Source: Citromicrobium sp. UBA3494 (GTDB taxonomy: Bacteria > Pseudomonadota > Alphaproteobacteria > Sphingomonadales > Sphingomonadaceae). From it: 64,000 bases of DNA. The notes under the pieces were generated by a model. It saw nothing but the letters and a program-made list of their open reading frames with translations, searched no databases and had not been told where the DNA came from. Within the stretch, counting starts at the first letter, position 1, and each line of letters starts with the position of its first letter. The stretch spans positions 1-64,000 of the forward strand of contig DFQH01000010.1 of NCBI GenBank assembly GCA_002377695.1, given 5' to 3'. Of the stretch, positions 37,967-45,751 are shown piece by piece. Made by a program: the position numbers and the translations under genes.

Positions 37967-38036
37967 CCAGCCCTCTCCCCCCCTCCCGAACACCCGACAG
38001 GATCATGCATGGGTGGTCGGGAGGGGGAGAGGGCTG
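37967..38036. repeat. Long hairpin repeat in the ubiE-mutM gap
   Basis: CCAGCCCTCTCCCCC-CTCCCGA on the left pairs with TCGGGAGGGGGAGAGGGCTGG on the right, about 21 bp with one bulge, extended by CACCC/GGGTG, around a short loop containing ATGCAT. There is no T run. It looks like a REP-type palindromic element, commonly dispersed in Sphingomonadales genomes. Confidence 0.65.
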
Positions 38037-38097
38037 GTGCCGCCTCCGGCGAGGCTCCATATCCATCAGTGACACCTACCCAATCGCCGGAAGACAA

Positions 38098-38913
38098 ATG
38101 CCCGAACTTCCCGAGGTCGAGACCACCGTGCGCGGTCTCGCCCTGCATCTCGAAAACCGGATCATCACCTCGGCCACCACCGCGCGGCCGGACATGCGCC
38201 GCCCCTTCCCCGCCGGGCTGGGCCAGGCGCTGGTCGGGGCGCGGGTGACGGGGCTTGGCCGGCGGGCCAAGTTCGGCCTGATCCACACCGACCGCGACCA
38301 GACGCTCATCTTCCATCTCGGCATGAGCGGGCGCTGGCGGATCGATCCCGAGCAGCCGGACCGGCACGACCACCTGACGATCGAGACCGATACGAATCGA
38401 TTCGCCTTGAACGATCCAAGGCGGTTCGGCTGGGTCGACCTGGTCGATACGGACGTGGTCGAGAGCTGGCCCAGCTTTGCGGCGATGGGGCCCGAACCGC
38501 TCGGCCCGGAGCTGACGCCGGAGTACCTCAGGCGCGCGCTCGCTGGCCGCAAGCAGGCGGTCAAGCTGCTGCTGCTCGACCAGCGCATCGTTGCAGGCCT
38601 GGGCAATATCTACGTCTGCGAGGCGCTGTGGCGCGCACGGATCAGTCCGAAGCGCGCCGGCGGACGCATCTCGCTGGACGCCTTGCACCGCCTTGTGCCG
38701 GCCATCCGCGAGGTGCTGACCGAATCGATTCGCGACGGCGGCTCCACCTTGCGCGACTATGCGCGGCCCGATGGCGAGCTCGGCTATTTCGCCACCCGCT
38801 TCCACGTCTATGGCCGCACGGGCGAAGCGTGCCATCGCGCTGACGGCGGGGAGATCCTGCGGTTTGCGCAAGGGGGGCGCAGCACCTGGTACTGCCCGAA
38901 GTGCCAGCGCTGA
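38098..38913 (+). CDS. mutM: Formamidopyrimidine-DNA glycosylase (MutM/Fpg)
   Basis: Base-excision repair glycosylase/AP lyase removing 8-oxoguanine. The protein has 271 residues. The catalytic N-terminus is MPELPEVETT (Pro2, Glu3), with the conserved Lys in GLGRRAKFG, LIFHLGMSGRW, NDPRRFGW, and the H2TH GLGNIYVCEALWRARISP. The C-terminal zinc-finger region reads GEACHRADGGE ... RSTWYCPKCQR. The usual first pair C-x2-C is here C-x2-A, so one of four zinc cysteines is missing. The last pair is intact. Confidence 0.94.
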   Translation: MPELPEVETTVRGLALHLENRIITSATTARPDMRRPFPAGLGQALVGARVTGLGRRAKFGLIHTDRDQTLIFHLGMSGRWRIDPEQPDRHDHLTIETDTNRFALNDPRRFGWVDLVDTDVVESWPSFAAMGPEPLGPELTPEYLRRALAGRKQAVKLLLLDQRIVAGLGNIYVCEALWRARISPKRAGGRISLDALHRLVPAIREVLTESIRDGGSTLRDYARPDGELGYFATRFHVYGRTGEACHRADGGEILRFAQGGRSTWYCPKCQR

Positions 38914-39067
38914 GGGCCGGTTTCGCGCCGCGGCGGTTTTCCCCAAATTCCTTGACGCGCACCTGCATCGGCCCTATGTGCCGCGCCTTCTGGCGAGCGA
39001 TCGCCGCTCCCGACTTTTGAAACGAGATATGTGGCCGCGCTGATCGCGGCCCGAAACAAGGACGATC

Positions 39068-39328
39068 ATGGCCAATACGCCGCAAGCTCGCAAACGCATC
39101 CGTCGCAACGCGCGTCGCGCCGAAATCAACGGTTCGCGCATGAGCCGCATCCGCACCTTCGTGAAGAAGGTCGAGGCGGCCATCGAAGGCGGCGACAAGG
39201 AAACCGCTCAGAACGCGCTGCGCGCAGCCCAGCCCGAGCTCGCTCGCGGCGTGGCACGCGGTGTTCTCCACAAGAACACGGCGTCGCGGAAGATGTCGCG
39301 CCTGTCCAAGCGCGTCGCGGCCCTCTAA
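39068..39328 (+). CDS. rpsT: 30S ribosomal protein S20
   Basis: Primary 16S rRNA-binding protein of the small subunit. It has 86 residues and begins [17 protein letters not shown], ending [17 protein letters not shown] as in the family. AAGGACG lies 5-11 bases upstream of the ATG. rpsT upstream of dnaA is conserved in alphaproteobacteria. Confidence 0.97.
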   Translation: MANTPQARKRIRRNARRAEINGSRMSRIRTFVKKVEAAIEGGDKETAQNALRAAQPELARGVARGVLHKNTASRKMSRLSKRVAAL

Positions 39329-39363
39329 ACCGCTTTTCAAGCAGACGGTTCGACCGGTTTTCA

Positions 39364-39388
39364 GGGTCGTCGCATCATGCGGCGGCCC
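39364..39388 (+). terminator. Hairpin after rpsT
   Basis: GGGTCGTCGC and GCGGCGGCCC form a stem (one G-T pair or mismatch) around ATCAT, followed by TTCGCG. No long T run, so termination strength is uncertain. Confidence 0.5.
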
Positions 39389-39559
39389 TTCGCGCATCTG
39401 TCGTAAAGGTGACGCACAGCGATAGCGATTCGAGCAAGGAAACCCGCCGATTCGAAGGTTGGGGAAAACGGTAAATTCAGCGTTTACAACGGCTTGAACG
39501 ACCGCCTGCGGCTCGCGCACTGTCAAACGCTTTATTTCGTTTCGAAGACTTTTTCCCGC

Positions 39560-39588
39560 TTGCCGACTCCCCCCCGGACCTGTTTATT
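39560..39588 (+). promoter_or_regulatory. Predicted dnaA promoter with a GANTC site in the spacer
   Basis: -35 TTGCCG, 17-base spacer, -10 TTTATT. GACTC (39565-39569) overlaps the -35 end and spacer. In Caulobacter, GANTC methylation by CcrM affects dnaA transcription; an equivalent here is inference. Confidence 0.45.
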
Positions 39589-39769
39589 AACTCTCGTCGC
39601 CGGGGACGAAGCATCCCCGGCAGGATAATCGAAGATGGCTTCGGGGGCCTTTCCAAACCGGACGCGGATCACGCGTTTTCGGCTACGGGCCCGCTGTCTT
39701 CATCAAACGTCGTAGGGGATAATCCGGAGGTGACACGCACTTCCGGAAGCGGAGGTGTATTAGCAAGTC

Positions 39770-41227
39770 ATGGCACGAATTCCGGACACCAACGGGGCTG
39801 CGCGCAAGGCGGCTAAGGGCGAAAGCGAAGACGAGATGGAGCGCGTCGCGCTGGCCGCGGACTGGGACGATATCAGTGCCGGCCTGCGCAAGGATCTGGG
39901 CCATCAGCTGCACAGCCAGTGGATCAAGCCGGTCCAGCTGGGCGAGTTCGACGCCGCCACGGGCACGCTGGCGCTCTACCTCCCCTCCGAATTCGCCGCC
40001 GAATGGGTGCGCAAGCATTTCGCCGACCGCCTTTCGCTGGCGTGGAAGATCATGCGCTCCGAGATCAAGACCGTGGCGATCGAGGTCCACCCGAGCCGCA
40101 AGCGGATGGCGGACATCTCGCTGGGCGATTCGCGTCGCCCCGCCAATGACGGGCCGGACCTGCGCGTCGTCTCCGATGGCGGGCTCGGCGATCCCGGCTT
40201 CAGCAGCGTCGGCCTCGACGCCTCGCTCACCTTCGCCGCCTTCGTCACCGGCGATGCCAACGTGCTGGCGCGCAATGCCGCACAGCGCATGGCCGCGAAC
40301 GACAAGCCGCAGTTCTCGCCGCTCTACATCAAGGCGGCGACCGGCCAGGGCAAGACGCACCTGTTGCACGCCATCGGCCACCAGTTCCTGGCCGCCCATC
40401 CGCGCGCGCGCATCTTCTACTGCAGCGCCGAACGCTTCATGATCGAGTTCGTGCAGGCGCTGAAGCAGAACCGGATGATCGAGTTCAAGACCCGGCTGCG
40501 CGGGTTCGACCTGCTGCTGGTGGACGATCTGCAGTTCATCATCGGCAAGGCCAGCGCGCAGGAAGAACTGCTGTATACGATCGACCACCTGCTGGCCGAG
40601 GGCAAGCGTCTGGTCTTCGCCGCCGACCGCGCACCGCAGGCGCTCGACAGCGTGGAACCGCGCCTGCTCAGCCGCCTGTCGATGGGGCTGGTGGCGGACA
40701 TCCAGCCTGCCGACATGGAACTGCGCCGCTCGATCCTCGAATCCAAGCTGACCCGCTTCGCGCCGCTGGCCGTGCCCGACGACGTGATCGACTTCCTGGC
40801 CCGCACCATCACCCGCAACGTGCGCGAGCTGGTCGGCGGCCTCAACAAGCTGATCGCCTATGCCCAGCTGACCGGCCAGCCGGTCTCGCTGCAGCTGGCC
40901 GAGGAACAGCTGACCGATATCCTGTCGGCCAACCGTCGCCGGATCACGATCGACGAGATCCAGCGCACCGTGTGCCAGTTCTATCGCATCGACCGCTCCG
41001 AGATGAGCAGCAAGCGCCGCACGCGTGCGGTGGTCCGCCCCCGTCAGGTTGCCATGTACCTCTCCAAGGTGCTCACGCCGCGCAGCTACCCCGAAATCGG
41101 GCGCAAATTCGGCGGGCGCGACCACTCGACCGTGATCCACGCGGTCAAGCTGATCGAAGACCTGCGCACGCGCGATGCGGACATGGATGGCGACGTGCGC
41201 AGCCTGCTGCGCCAGCTGGAAAGCTGA
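39770..41227 (+). CDS. dnaA: Chromosomal replication initiator DnaA
   Basis: DnaA binds DnaA boxes at oriC and opens the duplex. The protein has 485 residues. Domain I covers about residues 30-105 (HSQWIKPVQLGEFD). Domain III has Walker A PLYIKAATGQGKTHLLHAIG, where the usual first Gly (GGVGLGKT) is Ala, Walker B LLLVDDLQFIIG and the sensor/Arg-finger region VEPRLLSRLSMGL. Domain IV has the DnaA signature KFGGRDHSTVIHAV, followed by VRSLLRQLES. The AAA fold is complete. The next gene starts about 100 bases downstream. Confidence 0.97.
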   Translation: MARIPDTNGAARKAAKGESEDEMERVALAADWDDISAGLRKDLGHQLHSQWIKPVQLGEFDAATGTLALYLPSEFAAEWVRKHFADRLSLAWKIMRSEIKTVAIEVHPSRKRMADISLGDSRRPANDGPDLRVVSDGGLGDPGFSSVGLDASLTFAAFVTGDANVLARNAAQRMAANDKPQFSPLYIKAATGQGKTHLLHAIGHQFLAAHPRARIFYCSAERFMIEFVQALKQNRMIEFKTRLRGFDLLLVDDLQFIIGKASAQEELLYTIDHLLAEGKRLVFAADRAPQALDSVEPRLLSRLSMGLVADIQPADMELRRSILESKLTRFAPLAVPDDVIDFLARTITRNVRELVGGLNKLIAYAQLTGQPVSLQLAEEQLTDILSANRRRITIDEIQRTVCQFYRIDRSEMSSKRRTRAVVRPRQVAMYLSKVLTPRSYPEIGRKFGGRDHSTVIHAVKLIEDLRTRDADMDGDVRSLLRQLES

Positions 41228-41328
41228 TCGCCCGGCGCACAGCCGATCGACAATTTGCACACCGGTTGTCGGCAGACCGTTCCACAGGTCTGTCGACACT
41301 TGGCGCACAGGCTGCCAACAGCTTTCCC

Positions 41329-41763
41329 ATGCCCGATCCCCAGACCTGTGAAGTGCGAGTCGATCTCCCCGCTACACTCGCAACGGCGCTGCTGCGCGCC
41401 CTGCGGGGGCATTGCCCGCGCTGCGATGGTGCGCCGCTGTTTCGCAAGTGGCTCAAGCCGGTCGAAACCTGTGCGCATTGCGGACAGGACTGGTCGCTGC
41501 AGCAGGCGGACGATTTTCCCGCCTATATCGGCATCTTCGTGGTCGGACACCTGCTGGCGCCCGTCGTCATCGCGATGATCGGTAGCTACGGCATGTCCGC
41601 CTGGCTGACGCTCGCGATCATCCTGCCGGTGGCCGTCGCCATGCTGATCGCGATGCTGCAGCCGGTGAAGGGCGGCGTCATCGCGTTCCTCTGGTGGTTC
41701 GGAATCGGCGCGTTCAAGCAGGAACGGCGCCTTCCCGCGGACGATGCGCAGGACCGCGAATAG
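41329..41763 (+). CDS. DUF983 membrane protein
   Basis: A 144-residue DUF983 protein. An N-terminal zinc-ribbon-like segment, LRGHCPRCDGAPLFRKWLKPVETCAHCGQDW (two CxxC), is followed by ADDFPAYIGIFVVGHLLAPVV and a second long helix, LTLAIILPVAVAMLIAMLQPVKGGVIAFLWW. The family role is unknown; homologs often sit near respiratory or replication genes. ATG 41329 is chosen as the first start of the recognised domain. Its TAG shares a base with the GTG of the next gene. Confidence 0.88.
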   Translation: MPDPQTCEVRVDLPATLATALLRALRGHCPRCDGAPLFRKWLKPVETCAHCGQDWSLQQADDFPAYIGIFVVGHLLAPVVIAMIGSYGMSAWLTLAIILPVAVAMLIAMLQPVKGGVIAFLWWFGIGAFKQERRLPADDAQDRE

Positions 41764-42536
41764 TGCTCCCTCCCGAGCGGCTCGAACGTTTTGCGCGCCA
41801 CATCGTGCTGCCCGAGGTCGGCGGCGCGGGGCAGGCGGCGCTGGCGTGCCGGCACGTGGTGCTGGTGGGGCTCGGCGGGATCGGCAGCCCCGCGCTGCAA
41901 TATCTCGCAGGGGCCGGCGTGGGCCGCTTCACGCTGATCGACGACGGCGATGTGGAGCTCTCCAACCTGCAACGCCAGACGATCTACACCACCCGCGATA
42001 TCGGCCATGCCAAGGCGGTCGCCGCGCGCCGCTGGCTGGCCAATTTCGACAATGCGATCTCCGCCGAGGTGTATGACAACCGGATCGGGGCAGAGAATGC
42101 CGCGAGGCTGATGGCCGGTGCGGACCTCGTACTGGACGGGACGGACAATTTCGCCACCCGGCTCGCCGTGTCGGATGCCTGCGTGGCGAACGGCCTGCCG
42201 CTGCTGTCCGCCGCGGTGGGCCGCTTCCAGGGGCAGGTCGGCGCGTTTGCGGGGCATCTGCCCGACCAGCCCTGCTACCGCTGCTTCGTGGGCGATGCCT
42301 TCGATGCCGACGATTGCGACACCTGCGCCGAGGACGGGGTGCTGGGCGCGATGGTCGGCTGGGTCGGCAGCTTCGCCGCGATGCAGGCGATCCGCGTGCT
42401 GCTCGACGGCGCGAGCGCTCTCGGCGATCCGCAGTGGGGCAAGCTGCACCTGATGGACGGGCTCCGTGCGGAAATGCGTTCGCTGACGATAGCGAAGGAC
42501 CCGGGTTGTTCGGGGTGTGGTCTAAACAATCCATAA
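41763..42536 (+). CDS. HesA/MoeB/ThiF-family adenylyltransferase
   Basis: A 257-residue E1-like enzyme that would adenylate the C-terminal glycine of a ubiquitin-like sulfur carrier. Motifs: RFARHIVLPEVGGAGQ, ATP site VVLVGLGGIGSPALQYLAGAGVGRFTLIDDGDVELSNLQRQ, LVLDGTDNFATR, and zinc-binding pairs CYRCF and CSGC near the end. DTCAEDGVLGAMVGWVG resembles the MoeB/ThiF loop with a possible catalytic Cys. No moaD or thiS partner is adjacent, so thiamine versus molybdopterin cannot be decided. GTG start, 1-base overlap with the DUF983 gene. Confidence 0.92.
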   Translation: MLPPERLERFARHIVLPEVGGAGQAALACRHVVLVGLGGIGSPALQYLAGAGVGRFTLIDDGDVELSNLQRQTIYTTRDIGHAKAVAARRWLANFDNAISAEVYDNRIGAENAARLMAGADLVLDGTDNFATRLAVSDACVANGLPLLSAAVGRFQGQVGAFAGHLPDQPCYRCFVGDAFDADDCDTCAEDGVLGAMVGWVGSFAAMQAIRVLLDGASALGDPQWGKLHLMDGLRAEMRSLTIAKDPGCSGCGLNNP

Positions 42537-42855
42537 TGGACCAATGCAGCTCCGGACCCGGCCCGGTTTCGCTTTCTCTCGATCACGATTCGCGGGATGC
42601 TCGCAGAGCGCAAAAGGAAGTGCGCGGGAAACCTCGAAGCATTGAGGGAGCGAGCGGAAATGATTGCGAACCTGTTGAATCTCCTCAGGCCATCCGGACT
42701 GCTGGGCAGAATCGGCTTCGATCCTTGCCCTCGGTGCAACGGCACCGGCACGCCGACCATGTGGCTCGTGCGGGGGAACCGGCGAGTGGCTCTAGCGAGA
42801 GCGGGGTCGAACAATTGGAGACTGGGCGGGCATTCAGCCAGCCGGCCTTCTCGTA
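42537..42855. other. Intergenic stretch with an uncertain small ORF
   Basis: 319 bases between the ThiF-like gene and the convergent sirtuin. An ORF from 42597 (plus) would give MLAERKRKCAGNLEALRE... and a CPRCNGTGTP cluster like a DnaJ-type zinc motif, but it runs about 105 bases into the sirtuin gene on the other strand, and no ribosome site is evident. It may be a decayed gene. Confidence 0.4.
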
Positions 42856-43572
42856 TCACCGGCCGCCCAGCACCTCGTCCACCCACGCGGGCACCAGTTC
42901 GCCCGCGCGCCCCTGGCGCGATTCGTCGAACCAGTGCGAGCCCTCGCTGCGCTCCAGATTGAGCTCCAGCGTGCGTGCGCCGTAAGCCGCCGCTTCCTGC
43001 ACGAAGCCCGCTGCGGGATAGACCGCGCCGCTGGTGCCGATCGAGACGAAGAGATCCGCCCTCGCCAGCGCCTCGTAGATTCGCGGCATCTGGTAGGGCA
43101 TCTCGCCGAACCACACGACGTCGGGCCGCAGCGCGGGTGCACCGCAGGATGTGCATGGCGGTGCGTCGGACAATGCGCCCTCCCAGCGCGTGCGCGCTCC
43201 GCAGGCTCCGCACAGCGCGCTGCGCAGTTCGCCGTGCATATGCAGCACATTTTGCAGGCCCCCACGCTCGTGAAGGTCGTCCACGTTCTGGGTCACGATC
43301 AGCAGGCTGTGCGCTTCGTCGTCTGGCCATTCACGCTCCAGCCGCGCCAGCGCCTTGTGCGCCGCATTGGGCTCGACCGAGTCCAGCGCGGCGCGGCGGG
43401 CATCGTAGAAGCCCTGCACCAGCGCCGGGTTGCGCGCGAAAGCCTCTGGCGTGGCCACATCCTCTATCCGGTGCTTTTCCCACAATCCGCCCGCGTCGCG
43501 GAAGGTGTCGATCCCGCTTTCGGCGGAAATGCCTGCGCCGGTCAGGATGACGATGCTGCGAATGTCTGCCAT
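42856..43572 (-). CDS. cobB: Sirtuin NAD-dependent protein deacylase (CobB-like, class III)
   Basis: NAD-dependent lysine deacylase. The protein has 238 residues. Motifs: VILTGAGISAESGIDTFRDAGGLW, TQNVDDLHERGG, catalytic His in LHMHGEL, zinc cysteines CGAC and CTSC, and GTSGAVYPAAGF. The class III Tyr-x-x-Arg pair is present in GFYDARRAAL, which in family members favours succinyl- or malonyl-lysine. The start at MADIRS is chosen over an upstream extension. Divergent from dapB, 35 bases apart. Confidence 0.95.
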   Translation of the reverse strand: MADIRSIVILTGAGISAESGIDTFRDAGGLWEKHRIEDVATPEAFARNPALVQGFYDARRAALDSVEPNAAHKALARLEREWPDDEAHSLLIVTQNVDDLHERGGLQNVLHMHGELRSALCGACGARTRWEGALSDAPPCTSCGAPALRPDVVWFGEMPYQMPRIYEALARADLFVSIGTSGAVYPAAGFVQEAAAYGARTLELNLERSEGSHWFDESRQGRAGELVPAWVDEVLGGR

Positions 43573-43607
43573 GAGGCATATCAAGCACGGGCAACAACGG
43601 GACTGCA

Positions 43608-44336
43608 ATGGCGGCAATCGGAATTATCGGGCGCGACGGGCGCATGGGGCAGGCCATCGCGGCCGCTATCGAGGAAGGCGGACACACGCTCGCCGGAGCG
43701 GTCGACAAGGGCGAGGATGTTGCCGGGCTGGCGGACCGCAGCGATGTGCTGATCGATTTTTCGGCCCCGGCCGCGCTGGAAGGCAACCTGCACGCCGCCA
43801 TCGGGGCGGGCGTGCCGCTGCTGATCGGGACGACGGGCCTGGGCGAACGTCATCACAGCGCGATCGACGATGCGGCGCGTGCGGTGCCCATCCTGCAGAC
43901 CGGCAACACCTCGCTCGGCGTGACCATGCTGGCCAGGCTGGTGCGAGAGGCAGCGCAGGCGCTGGGGCCGGACTGGGACGTGGAAATCGTCGAGATGCAT
44001 CACCGCAGGAAGGTGGACGCCCCATCGGGCACCGCGCTCCTGCTGGGCGAGGCGGCGGCCGAGGCGCGCGGGATCGACCTCGACACCAAGAGCGAGCGCG
44101 GGCGCGACGGGATCGCGGGAGAGCGCGAAGAGGGAGCCATCGGCTTTGCCTCGCTACGCGGCGGCACCGTTACCGGGGAACATTCGGTAATCCTCGCCGG
44201 GCAGAACGAGCGGATCGTGCTGAGCCACGTGGCCGAGGACCGCGCGCTGTTCGCCCGCGGCGCCCTCACCGGCGGCGCGTGGCTGATCGGCCGCGAACCC
44301 GGGCGTTACTCGATGGAGAACGTCCTCGGCCTGTGA
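43608..44336 (+). CDS. dapB: 4-hydroxy-tetrahydrodipicolinate reductase
   Basis: NAD(P)H-dependent reductase of the diaminopimelate/lysine pathway. The protein has 242 residues. Motifs: IGIIGRDGRMGQAI (nucleotide site), VLIDFSAPAALEGNL, LIGTTGLGERHH, the catalytic region VEIVEMHHRRKVDAPSGTAL and GEHSVILAGQNERIVLSH. dapE of the same pathway lies 3 kb downstream on the other strand. Confidence 0.96.
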   Translation: MAAIGIIGRDGRMGQAIAAAIEEGGHTLAGAVDKGEDVAGLADRSDVLIDFSAPAALEGNLHAAIGAGVPLLIGTTGLGERHHSAIDDAARAVPILQTGNTSLGVTMLARLVREAAQALGPDWDVEIVEMHHRRKVDAPSGTALLLGEAAAEARGIDLDTKSERGRDGIAGEREEGAIGFASLRGGTVTGEHSVILAGQNERIVLSHVAEDRALFARGALTGGAWLIGREPGRYSMENVLGL

Positions 44337-44358
44337 TGGCCGTGCTTCCCCCGCGACC

Positions 44359-45051
44359 ATGACGAAAGACCAGATCTTCGAATTCTTCCGCCGCCTGGCC
44401 GAGGGCAATCCTTCGCCCGAGACGGAGCTGGAATATGGCAATCCCTACCAGCTGCTGGTGGCGGTGACGCTGAGCGCGCAGGCGACCGACGTAGGCGTCA
44501 ACAAGGCGACGCGCGCGCTGTTCGCGCAAGTGGAAACGCCGCGCCAGATGCTCGATCTGGGTGAGGACGGGCTGAAGGATCACATCAAGACGATCGGGCT
44601 GTTCAACTCCAAGGCGAAGAACGTGATTGCGATGGCACGCCTGCTGGTGGACGAACACGATGGCGAGGTGCCGCAAACGCGCGAGCAGCTGGTGACGCTG
44701 CCCGGTGTGGGCCGCAAGACCGCCAACGTCGTGCTTAATTGCGCCTTCGGGCAGGAAACCTTCGCGGTCGACACGCACATCTTCCGCGTCGGCAACCGCA
44801 CCGGCCTCGCCAAGGGCAAGACGCCCGAGGCGGTCGAGGCGAAGCTGGAGAAGCGCGTCCCCGGCCCCTTCCGGCTCCACGCGCACCACTGGCTGATCCT
44901 GCACGGGCGCTATGTCTGCAAGGCGCGCACGCCCGAATGCTGGCACTGCGAGGTCGTGGACCTGTGCAGCTTCCGCAAGAAGGTGCTAGAACCGCCCAAG
45001 GCGCGTGCTGCGAAAGGCGGCGCGAAATCGACGCGGGAGAGCGAGAGATGA
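44359..45051 (+). CDS. nth: Endonuclease III
   Basis: Bifunctional DNA glycosylase/AP lyase for oxidised pyrimidines. The protein has 230 residues. Motifs: LLVAVTLSAQATDVGVN, helix-hairpin-helix LPGVGRKTANVVL with catalytic Lys (about residue 119), VDTHIFRVGNRTG with catalytic Asp (about 138), and the [4Fe-4S] loop C-x6-C-x2-C-x5-C in VCKARTPECWHCEVVDLC. The stop overlaps the next start (ATGA). Confidence 0.96.
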   Translation: MTKDQIFEFFRRLAEGNPSPETELEYGNPYQLLVAVTLSAQATDVGVNKATRALFAQVETPRQMLDLGEDGLKDHIKTIGLFNSKAKNVIAMARLLVDEHDGEVPQTREQLVTLPGVGRKTANVVLNCAFGQETFAVDTHIFRVGNRTGLAKGKTPEAVEAKLEKRVPGPFRLHAHHWLILHGRYVCKARTPECWHCEVVDLCSFRKKVLEPPKARAAKGGAKSTRESER

Positions 45052-45476
45052 AACGAGTCGCCGTGATTGCGGGCATGCTTGGGATGGCTTCATGTGCGCC
45101 CATAGACGAGCCGGACGCCAGCTTCGCGGGCGTGGAGGAGGACACCGATGTGCGTATCCTCGGCGAGCCACGCACCTGCCTGCGCACTGCGAGCATCCGC
45201 GACAGCGATATTCGTGACGACCGCACCATCGATTTCGAGATGGCGGGCGGCGATGTCTATCGCGCGCGGTTCGCCCGGCCCTGCCCGGGCCTGCAGGCGC
45301 AGGACGGCTTCACCTACTCCACCTCCATCGGGCAGCTGTGCCGGGGCGAGATCATCTACGTGCTGGAGAATTACGGCGGCGAGCTGGAGCGCGGCGCAGG
45401 CTGCGCCATGAGCGATTTCACCCCGATCGAATATGTCGACCCGGTCAGCGATGCGCCGCTGACGATGGAGAGGTGA
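45048..45476 (+). CDS. Small lipoprotein, unknown
   Basis: A 142-residue predicted lipoprotein: MKRVAVIAGMLGMASC gives signal and lipobox. The mature part has three more or less spaced cysteines (PRTCLRTAS, RPCPGLQA, GQLCRGEI, GAGCAMSD) that may form two disulfides, and the hydrophilic VYRARFARPCPGL. The pattern resembles small exported proteins common in Sphingomonadales, of unknown role. GAGAG lies just upstream; the start overlaps nth by 4 bases. Confidence 0.78.
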   Translation: MKRVAVIAGMLGMASCAPIDEPDASFAGVEEDTDVRILGEPRTCLRTASIRDSDIRDDRTIDFEMAGGDVYRARFARPCPGLQAQDGFTYSTSIGQLCRGEIIYVLENYGGELERGAGCAMSDFTPIEYVDPVSDAPLTMER

Positions 45477-45486
45477 AAGTTAGGGC

Positions 45487-45747
45487 GTGACGATCAACGA
45501 CCTCCCCAAGCCGGGCGATCGGCAAGCCATTAATGCCTTCGCACTCGCCTTCAACGGCTATGAATATCACGGCTCTTTTCAAGCTTGCGCGCAGGAAGCA
45601 AAAGCCCGGCGCCGGGATTGCATCGAAGCGCTACGAACCGAGCTTTTCTTCGCTCAGCGTGCCGCCAATCATCAAGGCGAGGATTGGATAGTCGCGGTCT
45701 ACGCCGAGCTACTGCCTCATTTCACGCGCTTGCTCGCATTAAAGTAA
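45487..45747 (+). CDS. Small hypothetical cytosolic protein
   Basis: An 86-residue protein starting at GTG, 10 bases after the lipoprotein stop. It is helical, with AINAFALAFNGYEYHGSFQACAQEAKARRRDCIEAL and an aromatic/acidic C-terminal half (DWIVAVYAELLPHFTRLLAL). It has no signal peptide or known motif. Base composition is a little less GC-rich than its neighbours, which may mark a later acquisition. Its stop is 4 bases from the convergent symporter stop. Confidence 0.55.
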   Translation: MTINDLPKPGDRQAINAFALAFNGYEYHGSFQACAQEAKARRRDCIEALRTELFFAQRAANHQGEDWIVAVYAELLPHFTRLLALK

Positions 45748-45751
45748 CCCC

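Larger units (their letters stand above)
39329..39769. other. rpsT-dnaA intergenic region (dnaA leader)
   Basis: 441 bases without a gene. It holds the rpsT terminator-like hairpin (39364-39388), three GANTC sites (39427-39431, 39449-39453, 39565-39569), a predicted promoter (39560-39588) and an 8-bp inverted repeat (39599-39621, GCCGGGGA and TCCCCGGC). No DnaA-box cluster (TTATCCACA-like) was seen, so this is not an evident oriC. Confidence 0.6.

Noticed and set aside
39329..39769. Possible oriC upstream of dnaA
   Set aside because: No cluster of DnaA boxes or AT-rich unwinding region was seen, and in many alphaproteobacteria oriC is not next to dnaA.
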